Positions 32,130-41,048 of a stretch of 64,000 nucleotides of DNA are shown one piece after another. The position numbers and the translations under genes were made by a program. Each line of letters opens with the position of its first letter. Within the stretch, counting starts at the first letter, position 1. This DNA comes from an uncultured Clostridia bacterium. Its GTDB lineage: Bacteria > Bacillota > Clostridia > Christensenellales > Pumilibacteraceae. The DNA is taken from assembly GCA_947089425.1 (NCBI GenBank), contig CAMUKG010000006.1, positions 1 through 64,000 of the forward strand. Reading direction: 5' to 3'. Under the pieces are notes generated by a model, which was given only the letters and a program-made list of their open reading frames with translations, searched no databases and had not been told where the DNA came from.

Positions 32130-33848
32130 ATGAAAGAATTTTTGCGCACAATGACCACCACATGGTGGGGCATAACTTTGCTTTGCATGATATGCGCGGC
32201 AATTTGGATATTGCTTTCGGCGTTATTGTATAAATGCTTTTTCAAGCGTTTCTACGATATACTGTTAAGCTTTTTAGCCATAGTAATATTTTCGCCGCTG
32301 TTATTGTTGCTTATGATATTAGGCGCGATAAATATGCGCGGCAATCCGTTTTTTGTGCAAAAACGTCCTGGAAAAAGAAAAAGGTTAAGCAAAAGAGAGT
32401 GCGCAAGACGCAATGTTTCTTACGGAACTTACGGCGAAGAAAAAATAATAAAGTTGCTGAAATTCCGTACTATGACAAACAAAAAGGATTCGAGCGGAAA
32501 CTTATTGCCCGACGAAAAGCGATTGAATAAATACGGTAAGTTTTTGCGCTCTACTTCGCTTGATGAATTGCCGTCGCTATTCAACATATTTGCGGGCGGG
32601 TTGTCTATTGTGGGACCGCGCCCGTTGCTTGTGCAGTATTTGCCTCTTTACAGCGAAGAACAGCGTCATCGCCATGACGTTCGACCCGGACTTACGGGGC
32701 TCGCGCAGGTGAACGGCAGAAATGCCATTTCTTGGGACGAAAAGTTCAAATATGACATAAAGTATGTCAGTCGCATTACACTTTGGAGTGATATAACTAT
32801 AATATTAAAAACAATCGGAAAAGTTTTTAAACGTAGCGGAATATCGCAAGCGGGACAAGCCACAATGGAATATTTTACAGGAAATAAACGGCATAATGTG
32901 CTTATTTTGAGCGCGGGAAGACGCGTAGAGCTTGTTAATTGCTTTAAAACGACGCGCGATAAAATGAATATAAACGGCAAAGTCTTCTGCGCGGATATGT
33001 TGGAGACCGCTCCCGCATTGCAGTTTGCCGACGGCAAATTTATTTTGCCGCGAGTAGGCTCCGACGGTTATTTGGAAGCGCTCGTTAAAATTTGTAAAGA
33101 TAACGAAATAGCTCTCGTTGTGCCTACTATAGACACCGAGCTTGAAATACTTGCAAAAAATAAGCAAAATATCGAAAAAGAGTCAGGAGCTATAATACTA
33201 ATATCCGATTATGAGAGCGTAGCAGTATGTTGCGATAAATTTAAAACCGCCGAATATTTTGAAACGCACGGTTTCGAATATCCGAAAGTAATAAAACAGG
33301 AAAAACTTAAAGCCGAAGATTGCAAATTCCCGCTCTTTATTAAGCCGCTTGACGGGAGTTCGAGTATAAACGCTTTTAAAGTGAATAACGAAAGCGAATT
33401 GAAGTTTTTTATGAACTACGTAAAAAAGCCGATAGTGCAGGAATACGTTTCGGGGACGGAATACACCGTAGATTGTTTTTCGGATTTCGACGGAAACATA
33501 ATTACCGTTGTGCCGCGAATTCGGCTTGCCACGCGCGGCGGCGAAGTTCTTAAAGGCAAAATCGATAAAAACCCAGTTATTATTGACAACGTAAAAAATT
33601 TGTTGACTTCGTTTGGATTTATAGGACAAATTACAGTGCAATGTTTTCTAACGGGCGACGGTACAATCAAGTATATCGAAATAAATCCGCGTTTCGGCGG
33701 CGGCGCACCCATGAGTATTTATGCGGGCGCAAACAGTTGCGAAAACTTATATAAATTGCTTAAAGGCGAGAAACTCGAATATAACGAAAACTACGAAGAC
33801 GGCGTCGTGTTTGCTCGTTTCGACGGTAGCGTGAGGGTGCCGACATGA
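32130..33848 (+). CDS. Phosphoglycosyltransferase fused to an ATP-grasp domain
   Basis: A 572-aa fusion. Residues about 15-250 are a small initiating sugar transferase (PglC/EpsL type): one hydrophobic segment (about 15-35), a re-entrant helix after KRFYD, a catalytic Asp-Glu pair D145-E146 in STSLDELPS, and the VGPRPLL and RPGLTGLAQVNGR motifs. It moves a sugar-1-phosphate to undecaprenyl phosphate. Residues about 253-572 are an ATP-grasp ligase: LILSAGRRVELVNC, FPLFIKPLDGSSS and the metal-binding YIEINPRFGGG (E517, N519). The two parts may install an amino-acid or carboxylate modification on the first sugar. It overlaps the next gene by 4 nt. Confidence 0.9.
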   Translation: MKEFLRTMTTTWWGITLLCMICAAIWILLSALLYKCFFKRFYDILLSFLAIVIFSPLLLLLMILGAINMRGNPFFVQKRPGKRKRLSKRECARRNVSYGTYGEEKIIKLLKFRTMTNKKDSSGNLLPDEKRLNKYGKFLRSTSLDELPSLFNIFAGGLSIVGPRPLLVQYLPLYSEEQRHRHDVRPGLTGLAQVNGRNAISWDEKFKYDIKYVSRITLWSDITIILKTIGKVFKRSGISQAGQATMEYFTGNKRHNVLILSAGRRVELVNCFKTTRDKMNINGKVFCADMLETAPALQFADGKFILPRVGSDGYLEALVKICKDNEIALVVPTIDTELEILAKNKQNIEKESGAIILISDYESVAVCCDKFKTAEYFETHGFEYPKVIKQEKLKAEDCKFPLFIKPLDGSSSINAFKVNNESELKFFMNYVKKPIVQEYVSGTEYTVDCFSDFDGNIITVVPRIRLATRGGEVLKGKIDKNPVIIDNVKNLLTSFGFIGQITVQCFLTGDGTIKYIEINPRFGGGAPMSIYAGANSCENLYKLLKGEKLEYNENYEDGVVFARFDGSVRVPT

Positions 33849-35299
33849 TAAAAGCGGTTGTTTTTGATTTGGATGATACGCTTTATTCCGAAATGGATTA
33901 CGTAAGGTCGGGATTTAAGGCGGTTGCTACGGAAATAGAAAAGTTGTGCGGTGTAGTAGACGCTTACAATAAGCTTCTCGAATTGTTTGCCGAGAGCCGC
34001 GAGAAAGTGTTTGACCGTTATATTGCAAACGTTCGAGACATTACAATGACAGCAACGCAAATGGTGGAGATTTACAGAAATCACGAGCCGAATATAACGC
34101 TGTTTAAAGATGCAAAGCAAACGCTTGCGTCTTTGCGCGAGAAAGGATATAAACTCGGAATAATTACCGACGGAGAGCCCTCGCGGCAACGTAAAAAAAT
34201 ATCCGTGCTCGAACTTGCGGATATGGTCGACGAAATTATAGTAACCGATGAGTTGGGCGGAGAAGAGTTTCGAAAGCCTAATTCCCAAGCGTTTGAGCTG
34301 ATGTGCAAAAATTTTGCAATAAATGCTAACGAGATGCTTTATGTGGGAGACAACCCCAAAAAAGATTTTGCCGTAAAAAAGGTTTTGCCGCTCAAAACGG
34401 CTGAACTGTTTACGTCAGAAAAAATTTACGGGACAGGCGATTATTTAGACAATATAAAACCCGATTTTTGTATTGCGAATTTAAGTGAAGTGATTAATAT
34501 AGTAGGTTATGACGAAAGCTTGAAAAATGCTAATAACGAATTGCGCGATACTGTGCATGAAAAGCTTTTCGAACTTTTAAAGTTTGTGGATATGATTTGC
34601 AGAAAAGAGAACATTCAATATTCTCTTTGCGGCGGTACGCTTTTGGGCGCTATTCGTCATGGCGGGTTTATTCCGTGGGACGACGACGTTGACGTTGTTA
34701 TGACAAGAGCCGATTTGAGTAAGTTTTTAAGTATTGTCGAAAAGTATATCGCGGGGAGTCCGTATGAGCTTTATAAAAGAGGACGCGTAGACGGTGTAAC
34801 TTTTAAAAAGGGTACTGAAATTAACGGAATTCGGTTGGATAGTTTAGGTTGCGATTTGTTTGTTTTGGATAATGTTCCCGACGACGACAAACTTTATCAT
34901 AAACAAATTTTTGCACTAAAAAAATTGCAGGGAATGATGAAAAAAGGCAAAATCGATTGGAAGAAGTATTCGTTAAAGGGAAAACTGTTAGTTGCTGGCA
35001 CTAAGTTTTTGGGAATGTTCCATTCCGAAAAAAATATTTTGGAAAAGTATTCCAAGCTTTCACAAAAATATAACGGTAGTGCTACAAGAAGAAAATTCAT
35101 TTCAAATGATATATATGCTTTTTTCGATATAGCGTATAACAATGAATTGCTCGAAAAAACCGTTATGCACAAATTCGAATCGGGTGAATTCCCGATTTTC
35201 AAAAGCTATCGCGAAATTCTTACGATGACATACGGGGGGGGGTACCTTATTCCACCGCCTCTTGAAGAACGCAAATTTTTACATGTGGAGTCAAGGTGA
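33845..35299 (+). CDS. HAD hydrolase fused to a LicD phosphotransferase
   Basis: A 484-aa fusion. Residues 1-about 215 are a HAD-superfamily hydrolase with FDLDDTLYSE (nucleophile D8, acid D10), TDGEPSRQRKK and a YVGDNPKKDF motif. Residues about 235-484 are a LicD domain with SLCGGTLLGAIRHGGFIPWD and metal-binding D279-D281/D283, the fold that transfers phosphocholine or phospho-polyol groups from CDP donors to glycans. The C-terminal motif reads TYGGGYLIPPP and is encoded by a run of nine G (35234-35242). It overlaps the genes on both sides by 4 nt. A second LicD is encoded at 43.6 kb. Confidence 0.9.
   Translation: MIKAVVFDLDDTLYSEMDYVRSGFKAVATEIEKLCGVVDAYNKLLELFAESREKVFDRYIANVRDITMTATQMVEIYRNHEPNITLFKDAKQTLASLREKGYKLGIITDGEPSRQRKKISVLELADMVDEIIVTDELGGEEFRKPNSQAFELMCKNFAINANEMLYVGDNPKKDFAVKKVLPLKTAELFTSEKIYGTGDYLDNIKPDFCIANLSEVINIVGYDESLKNANNELRDTVHEKLFELLKFVDMICRKENIQYSLCGGTLLGAIRHGGFIPWDDDVDVVMTRADLSKFLSIVEKYIAGSPYELYKRGRVDGVTFKKGTEINGIRLDSLGCDLFVLDNVPDDDKLYHKQIFALKKLQGMMKKGKIDWKKYSLKGKLLVAGTKFLGMFHSEKNILEKYSKLSQKYNGSATRRKFISNDIYAFFDIAYNNELLEKTVMHKFESGEFPIFKSYREILTMTYGGGYLIPPPLEERKFLHVESR
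35234..35242 (+). repeat. Nine-G homopolymer inside the LicD coding region
   Basis: An uninterrupted GGGGGGGGG encodes GGG in TYGGGYLIPPP. Gain of one G would create a stop 9 codons after the tract; loss of one G would open a longer frame into the next gene. Confidence 0.85.
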
Positions 35300-36516
35300 A
35301 CGTTTTATTTTTGACAATGAGCAGATTCGTTGCTCTCTATAATCACGGCATTTACGAAGATTTGATGCGTGAATTTGTGCATAACGGACATAAGGTGTTC
35401 GTTGTTTCGCCTACGGAAAAGAGAGACGGCGGTAATACTCATATTGTCGAGTCCGATGACAGATTCGTTTTGCTTCGAATTAAAACGGGTAATCTGCAAA
35501 AGACAAGTTTTATAAAGAAGGGAATTGCGACTTTGCAAGTTTCCAAACAATTCAAAAAAGGAATTAAAAAGCATTTGCCTAGTGTGAAATTCGATTTAAT
35601 TTTATATTCCACACCGCCGATTACGCTTTACGATACGATTAAATACCTCAAAAAACGTGATAAAGCAAAAACATTGCTTTTATTGAAAGATATTTTTCCT
35701 CAAAACGCAATAGATATCGGTGTCTTAAAAAAATCGGGGCTTAAAGGCATAATATATAGATATTTCCGCAAAAAGGAAAAGAAATTGTATGCCGTGTCTG
35801 ATTATATCGGTTGCATGAGTAAAGCAAACGTTAATTACTTATTGTTGAACAATCCCGAACTCGACACAACGAAAATAGCAATAGTTCCCAACAGTATAGA
35901 GTTGCAAGATATATCATTGAATAGCGATGACAGAATTGCTATGAGAAATAAATACGGTATACCGCAAGACAAAATTGTTTTTGTTTATGGCGGCAATCTT
36001 GGTAAACCGCAAAACGTTCCATTTATAATCGATTGTCTTAAATCGCAATTAGACAATGAGAAAGTTTTTTTCTTAATTGTCGGCGACGGCACAGAGTATC
36101 ATTTATTTGAAGAATTTGCGTCGGGTGATAATCTTTGCAATGTAAAGGTAATGAAACGTCTTCCTCGCGATGATTTTGACATGATGCTTGCCGCGTGCGA
36201 CGTCGGAATGATTTTTCTTGACGATAGGTTCACTATACCCAACTATCCGTCGCGATTGCTATCGTATATGCAAGCGGGTATTCCCGTTATTGCTTGTACT
36301 GACGCTAATACCGACGTAGGGAGAGATATTGTGGACGGCGGTTTCGGATGGTGGTGTGAAAGCAATAATACGGAAAAATTTGCCGAGCTTATACAAGAAA
36401 TTTGTGCTTGTGAACGTAACGCAATGGGTGAGGCGGCAAAAGAATATTTGCGCGAACATTTTAACGTAGCAGATGTATATTCAAAAATTATGGATATGAT
36501 AGGAGCAAACGAATGA
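35296..36516 (+). CDS. Glycosyltransferase, family 4 (GT-B)
   Basis: A 406-aa cytosolic or membrane-associated glycosyltransferase. It has an N-terminal acceptor domain (LFLTMSRFVALYNHGIYEDL) and a C-terminal nucleotide-sugar domain with FVYGGNLGKPQNVPFIIDC, GDGTEYHLFEEF and the GT4 motif near MIFLDDRFTIPNYPSRLLSY. It starts at a GTG overlapping the TGA of the LicD fusion (GTGA). The sugar is unknown; the position next to CapE/F/G suggests FucNAc transfer (as CapM/WbuB-like enzymes do), an inference only. Confidence 0.85.
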   Translation: MNVLFLTMSRFVALYNHGIYEDLMREFVHNGHKVFVVSPTEKRDGGNTHIVESDDRFVLLRIKTGNLQKTSFIKKGIATLQVSKQFKKGIKKHLPSVKFDLILYSTPPITLYDTIKYLKKRDKAKTLLLLKDIFPQNAIDIGVLKKSGLKGIIYRYFRKKEKKLYAVSDYIGCMSKANVNYLLLNNPELDTTKIAIVPNSIELQDISLNSDDRIAMRNKYGIPQDKIVFVYGGNLGKPQNVPFIIDCLKSQLDNEKVFFLIVGDGTEYHLFEEFASGDNLCNVKVMKRLPRDDFDMMLAACDVGMIFLDDRFTIPNYPSRLLSYMQAGIPVIACTDANTDVGRDIVDGGFGWWCESNNTEKFAELIQEICACERNAMGEAAKEYLREHFNVADVYSKIMDMIGANE

Positions 36517-37553
36517 GTTTATTTAAAGATAGAACACTCATGATAACAGGCGGAACGGGTAGTTTCGGCAATGCCGTGCTCAATCGCTTTTTAAGAACGG
36601 ATATCGGCGAAATTCGAATATTTTCACGAGACGAGAAAAAACAAGACGATATGCGCCATGAGTTTCAAGCTAAAATGCCCGAAGTTGCCGAAAAGATAAA
36701 ATTTTATATCGGGGACGTGCGCGATATTCAGTCTGTAAAAAACGCTATGCACGGCGTTGATTATATTTTTCATGCGGCAGCTTTAAAGCAAGTGCCGTCG
36801 TGCGAGTTTTTTCCGATAGAAGCCGTTAAGACGAACGTTTTCGGCACAGAAAATGTGCTGACTGCCGCAATAGACGAAGGCGTAAAAGCTGTAATTTGCC
36901 TTTCTACGGATAAGGCGGCATATCCTGTAAACGCTATGGGTACGAGTAAGGCAATGATGGAGAAAGTAATAGTCGCCAAGTCGCGTGCAACGACAAAAAC
37001 CAAGATTTGTTGCACGCGTTACGGCAACGTTATGTGTTCGCGCGGTAGCGTTATTCCGTTGTGGATAGAGCAAATTCGTAACGGACAAGCAATAACGCTT
37101 ACGGAACCGACCATGACGCGATTTATTATGTCGCTTGACGAAGCCGTCGACCTCGTGCTTTTTGCATTCGAACATGGCAACAGCGGGGATATTCTTGTGC
37201 AAAAAGCGCCGGCTTGCACTATAAAGACGCAAGCCGAAGCTGTGTGCGAGCTTTTCGGCGGCGATAAAAAGAAAATAAAAGTAATCGGTATCAGACATGG
37301 CGAAAAAATGTATGAGACACTGCTTACAAACGAAGAGTGCGCTCATGCCGTCGATATGGGCAAATTCTATCGTGTGCCTTGCGACAAGCGCGGACTCAAT
37401 TACGATAAATATTTCAAACAGGGCGACGTTGAGCGAAATACTCTGACTGAATTTAATTCAAATAATACGAACTTGCTCAACGTGGAGCAAGTTAAAGATA
37501 AGTTATTGAAATTGCAATACATTCATGACGAATTAAATAGAGAAAGCAAATGA
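36513..37553 (+). CDS. capE: UDP-GlcNAc 4,6-dehydratase/5-epimerase (CapE/FnlA type)
   Basis: A 346-aa short-chain dehydrogenase-fold enzyme and the first step to UDP-N-acetyl-L-fucosamine. The NAD-binding loop is ITGGTGSFGNAVLNRF (11-26). The HAAALKQVPSCEFFPIEAVK and LSTDKAAYPVNAMGTSKAMM stretches (the latter with the modified active-site Met-x3-Lys of the CapE/PseB group) are typical. It overlaps both neighbours by 4 nt, and CapF and CapG follow in pathway order. It might also supply a 4-keto-6-deoxy sugar to the aminotransferase at 30.9 kb. Confidence 0.9.
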   Translation: MSLFKDRTLMITGGTGSFGNAVLNRFLRTDIGEIRIFSRDEKKQDDMRHEFQAKMPEVAEKIKFYIGDVRDIQSVKNAMHGVDYIFHAAALKQVPSCEFFPIEAVKTNVFGTENVLTAAIDEGVKAVICLSTDKAAYPVNAMGTSKAMMEKVIVAKSRATTKTKICCTRYGNVMCSRGSVIPLWIEQIRNGQAITLTEPTMTRFIMSLDEAVDLVLFAFEHGNSGDILVQKAPACTIKTQAEAVCELFGGDKKKIKVIGIRHGEKMYETLLTNEECAHAVDMGKFYRVPCDKRGLNYDKYFKQGDVERNTLTEFNSNNTNLLNVEQVKDKLLKLQYIHDELNRESK

Positions 37554-38758
37554 AAATTCTTGTAACGGGTGCTCGCGGATTTATAGGAAAAAATCTTGTG
37601 GAAGCGCTTAAAAATATAAGAGACGGTAAAGACCGAACGCATGGAGAACTTGAGATTGAAGCCGTTTTCGAATACGATATCGATACGCTCGCAAGCACGC
37701 TCGATGAATTTTGTGCTACTACCGATTTTGTGTTTAATCTTGCGGGTGTTAATCGTCCGAAAGACATAGCGGAGTTCAAAGCGGGAAATTTCGGTTTTGC
37801 ATCGGATTTGCTCGAATGTTTGAAAACGCATGGCAATGTTTGTCCCATAATGCTTTCTTCGTCGGTACAGGCATCATGTAGCGGAAGATTTGCAGACAGT
37901 CCTTACGGCAAAAGCAAGCGAGACGGTGAGCAACTGTTTTTCGATTACGGGAAAGAAACGGGGGCGGATGTGCACGTTTACCGTTTTCCGAACGTTTTCG
38001 GCAAATGGTGCAGACCAAACTACAATAGCGCAGTTGCTACGTTTTGCTATAATGTGGCAAACGGATTGCCCGTTTGTGTTCATGATGAGAACACCGAGTT
38101 GGAGTTGCTGTATATCGACGACCTCGTGTACGGCATGATAGAATTATTAAAAGGCAAAACGTATAATTGCGATTATAACGGTTTAGAAGTTAAGGCAAAT
38201 AAAAACGGTAAATATCGCTATATTCCTATGACTTATAAAGCTACGCTCGGAGAACTTGTAGGTTTGTTGGAAAAATTCAGTGAACAACCCGTATCACTGA
38301 TGTTACCCGATTTACCGAAAGACAGTTTGGCGAAGAAATTGTATTCAACATATCTTTCGTATCTTCCTAAAAGTAAAGTTAAGTTTTCGCCCAAGACTAA
38401 TACCGACGCTCGCGGTAGTTTTACGGAATTGTTAAAAACTCAAAGTTGCGGTCAATTTTCAGTCAATATTTCCAAACCGGGCGTTACAAAGGGCGAACAT
38501 TGGCATAACGGCAAGTGGGAATTTTTTATTGTGGTATCGGGTCACGCTCTAATTCAAGAACGGCAAATAGGAACCGAAGAAGTTTGGGAATTCGAGGTTA
38601 ACGGAGATAAGATAGAAATCGTTCACATGTTGCCGGGATTTACGCATAACATAATCAATTTATCTGAAACCGAAGACTTAGTAACGCTCATGTGGGCAAA
38701 CGAAACTTTTGATAAAGAGCACCCCGACACTTTTAGCGAAAAGGTGGTGAGAAAATGA
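37550..38758 (+). CDS. capF: UDP-L-FucNAc pathway epimerase/reductase (CapF/FnlB)
   Basis: A 402-aa bifunctional enzyme, the second step to UDP-FucNAc. The N-terminal extended SDR domain (ILVTGARGFIGKNLVEAL; SSVQASCSGRFADSPYGKSK) performs the NADPH reduction at C4. The C-terminal cupin domain (about 280-402) with GVTKGEHWHNGKWEFFIVVS binds zinc and catalyses the C3 epimerisation. Typical CapF proteins are about 370 aa, so this one carries small insertions. The stop overlaps the CapG start by 4 nt. Confidence 0.92.
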   Translation: MKILVTGARGFIGKNLVEALKNIRDGKDRTHGELEIEAVFEYDIDTLASTLDEFCATTDFVFNLAGVNRPKDIAEFKAGNFGFASDLLECLKTHGNVCPIMLSSSVQASCSGRFADSPYGKSKRDGEQLFFDYGKETGADVHVYRFPNVFGKWCRPNYNSAVATFCYNVANGLPVCVHDENTELELLYIDDLVYGMIELLKGKTYNCDYNGLEVKANKNGKYRYIPMTYKATLGELVGLLEKFSEQPVSLMLPDLPKDSLAKKLYSTYLSYLPKSKVKFSPKTNTDARGSFTELLKTQSCGQFSVNISKPGVTKGEHWHNGKWEFFIVVSGHALIQERQIGTEEVWEFEVNGDKIEIVHMLPGFTHNIINLSETEDLVTLMWANETFDKEHPDTFSEKVVRK

Positions 38759-39936
38759 CAAAGACAACGAATTTTTGTGATGTTAGTTTCAAAGACGACG
38801 GGAAACTGAAATTGTTGATTATTGTCGGCACGCGCCCCGAAATCATAAGACTTTCGGAAGTTATTAAAAAATGTCGCAAATACTTCGATTGCATTTTAGC
38901 GCACACGGGGCAGAACTACGATTATAATCTTAACGGTGTTTTTTTCAAAGATTTGCATCTTGACGAGCCCGAAGTATACATGAATGCGGTGGGCGACGAT
39001 TTGGGCTCGACGGTCGGAAATATTATCGATTGCAGTTATAAGTTGATGTCGCATATAAAACCCGAAGCTTTGCTGATACTTGGCGACACTAACAGCTGTC
39101 TTTCCGCAATTCCCGCCAAACGTTTGCACATTCCTATTTTTCACATGGAAGCGGGTAATCGCTGTAAAGACGAGTGTTTGCCTGAGGAAACAAATCGTCG
39201 TATAGTGGATATTATTTCAGACGTGAACATCGCATATAGCGAGCATGCGAGAAGATATCTTTTTGAGTGCGGACTTCCCAAAGAACGTACGTTTGTAACG
39301 GGCTCGCCTATGGCGGAAGTATTAAACGCAAATATTTCTTATATAGAAAAAAGCGATGTTCTCACTCGCCTTAAACTTAAAAGCAAAGAATATATACTGC
39401 TTTCGGCTCATCGAGAGGAGAATATAGATACCGAAACTAACTTTAAGTCGTTGTTTAAGGCGGTAAATAAACTCGCCGAAAAGTATGACATGCCTATATT
39501 GTATTCGTGTCATCCTCGAAGCCGCAAACGGCTTGAACAAAGTGGCTTTATACTCGATAAAAGAGTTATACAACACGAGCCGCTTGGATTTCACGATTAT
39601 AACAAACTCCAAATGAATGCGTTTGCCGTAGTTTCGGACAGCGGCACATTACCGGAGGAAAGCTCGTTCTTTTTATCGCTCGGAAAACCGATTGCGGCTG
39701 TGTGCATACGCACAAGCACGGAACGTCCCGAAGCTCTCGACAAAGGTTGCTTTGTGCTTGCGGGAATCGACGAAAAATCTCTTTTGCAAGCTGTACAAAC
39801 CGCTACGGCAATGAATAAAAACGGAGATTTGGGAATTCCCGTGCCTGATTACGTTGAAACCAACGTTTCAGATAAAGTCGTAAAGATAATTCAAAGCTAT
39901 ACAAATGTAGTTGACAAATTCGTTTGGAGAAAGTAG
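38755..39936 (+). CDS. capG: UDP-GlcNAc-type 2-epimerase (CapG/FnlC)
   Basis: A 393-aa non-hydrolysing UDP-N-acetyl-sugar 2-epimerase and the last step to UDP-N-acetyl-L-fucosamine. Signature motifs include IIVGTRPEIIRLSEVIKKC, AHTGQNYDYNLNGVFFKDL, HMEAGNRCKDECLPEETNRR, SAHREENIDTETNFK and VVSDSGTLPEESSFF. It completes the CapE-CapF-CapG set, so the strain should be able to make UDP-L-FucNAc. About 15 residues longer at the N-terminus than usual. The end is separated by 2 nt from the next ATG. Confidence 0.93.
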   Translation: MTKTTNFCDVSFKDDGKLKLLIIVGTRPEIIRLSEVIKKCRKYFDCILAHTGQNYDYNLNGVFFKDLHLDEPEVYMNAVGDDLGSTVGNIIDCSYKLMSHIKPEALLILGDTNSCLSAIPAKRLHIPIFHMEAGNRCKDECLPEETNRRIVDIISDVNIAYSEHARRYLFECGLPKERTFVTGSPMAEVLNANISYIEKSDVLTRLKLKSKEYILLSAHREENIDTETNFKSLFKAVNKLAEKYDMPILYSCHPRSRKRLEQSGFILDKRVIQHEPLGFHDYNKLQMNAFAVVSDSGTLPEESSFFLSLGKPIAAVCIRTSTERPEALDKGCFVLAGIDEKSLLQAVQTATAMNKNGDLGIPVPDYVETNVSDKVVKIIQSYTNVVDKFVWRK

Positions 39937-39938
39937 AT

Positions 39939-41048
39939 ATGAGTTTTATGAATATAATGCCGAACCGAATGGATAGAGGTTTTTTGAAATATCAAGATGA
40001 GTTTGAACAAAAAGCGTTAAACGTGTTACGTTCGGGATGGTATGTGCTTGGTAACGAAGTGGAATCGTTCGAGAAGGAGTTCGCTTCGTATGTAGGGGCT
40101 AAGTATTGTGTCGGATTAGCGAGTGGCTTGGACGCATTATGGATAGCTTTCAGACTATTGGGAATAGGTAAGGGCGACGAAGTTCTTGTGCAAGGCAATA
40201 CTTATATTGCAAGCGTTATGGGAATAACTATGAACAACGCTACTCCTGTTATTGTCGAACCTGACGAGCATTTCGGAATTGATATTGAAAGAATTGAGTC
40301 GTTGATAACTGAAAAAACGAGGGCTGTTTTGGTTGTTCATTTGTACGGTTTGCCGAGTAATATGCGTCGTATACAGTCAATATGTAAAAAATATAATTTA
40401 AAGCTTATAGAAGATTGTGCGCAAGCGCACGGCGCGCGTTATGACGGGCAAATGGTTGGAACATTTGGAGATGTAGGGTGCTTTTCTTTTTATCCGTCTA
40501 AAAATTTGGGGGCTTTCGGCGACGGAGGAGCGGTAGTTGTAAACGACGAAGAGTTGGCGCGAGAATTCAAGATATTTAGGAATTACGGAAGCGAAAAGCG
40601 TTATTACAACAAAGTAGTAGGCGCGAATTCCAGACTTGACGAGTTGCAAGCGGGACTGTTGCGCGTGCGATTAGCTCATATGGATGATATAAATAAAGAA
40701 AGGCAATATATTGCTGAAAAATATTCTGCGAAAATCAATAATAAATTGATAAAGAAACCTCAGCCGATAGATAATTCGGTGTCGGTGTGGCATCAGTATG
40801 TTATACGTTGCGAATATAGAGACAATTTGCTTGAATATCTTTCTTACAACGGTATAGGAACTATCATACACTATCCTATTCCGCCGCATTTATCTGAGGC
40901 CTACAAGTATCTCGGATATACGAAAGGTGATTTCCCGATAACCGAACGTTATGCGAATACTGTGCTGTCAATACCTATTTATAACGGAATGACGGAAAAA
41001 GAGCAGGATTATGTTATTGAAAAGATAAATTCGTTTAAGGTGGTATAA
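39939..41048 (+). CDS. DegT/DnrJ-family aminotransferase (FdtB/WecE-like)
   Basis: A 369-aa sugar aminotransferase. The Schiff-base lysine is K188 in CFSFYPSKNLGAFGDGGAVV, and the EDCAQAHGARYDG motif binds the cofactor. It is directly followed by an FdtA-like gene, and rmlA and rmlB lie 3-5 kb on, so its likely reaction is transamination at C3 of dTDP-3-keto-6-deoxyhexose. The ATG at 39939 is chosen because GGAG lies 9 nt upstream (39926-39929). An upstream in-frame TTG at 39924 is possible but lacks support. The end overlaps the next ATG by 1 nt. Confidence 0.88.
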   Translation: MSFMNIMPNRMDRGFLKYQDEFEQKALNVLRSGWYVLGNEVESFEKEFASYVGAKYCVGLASGLDALWIAFRLLGIGKGDEVLVQGNTYIASVMGITMNNATPVIVEPDEHFGIDIERIESLITEKTRAVLVVHLYGLPSNMRRIQSICKKYNLKLIEDCAQAHGARYDGQMVGTFGDVGCFSFYPSKNLGAFGDGGAVVVNDEELAREFKIFRNYGSEKRYYNKVVGANSRLDELQAGLLRVRLAHMDDINKERQYIAEKYSAKINNKLIKKPQPIDNSVSVWHQYVIRCEYRDNLLEYLSYNGIGTIIHYPIPPHLSEAYKYLGYTKGDFPITERYANTVLSIPIYNGMTEKEQDYVIEKINSFKVV

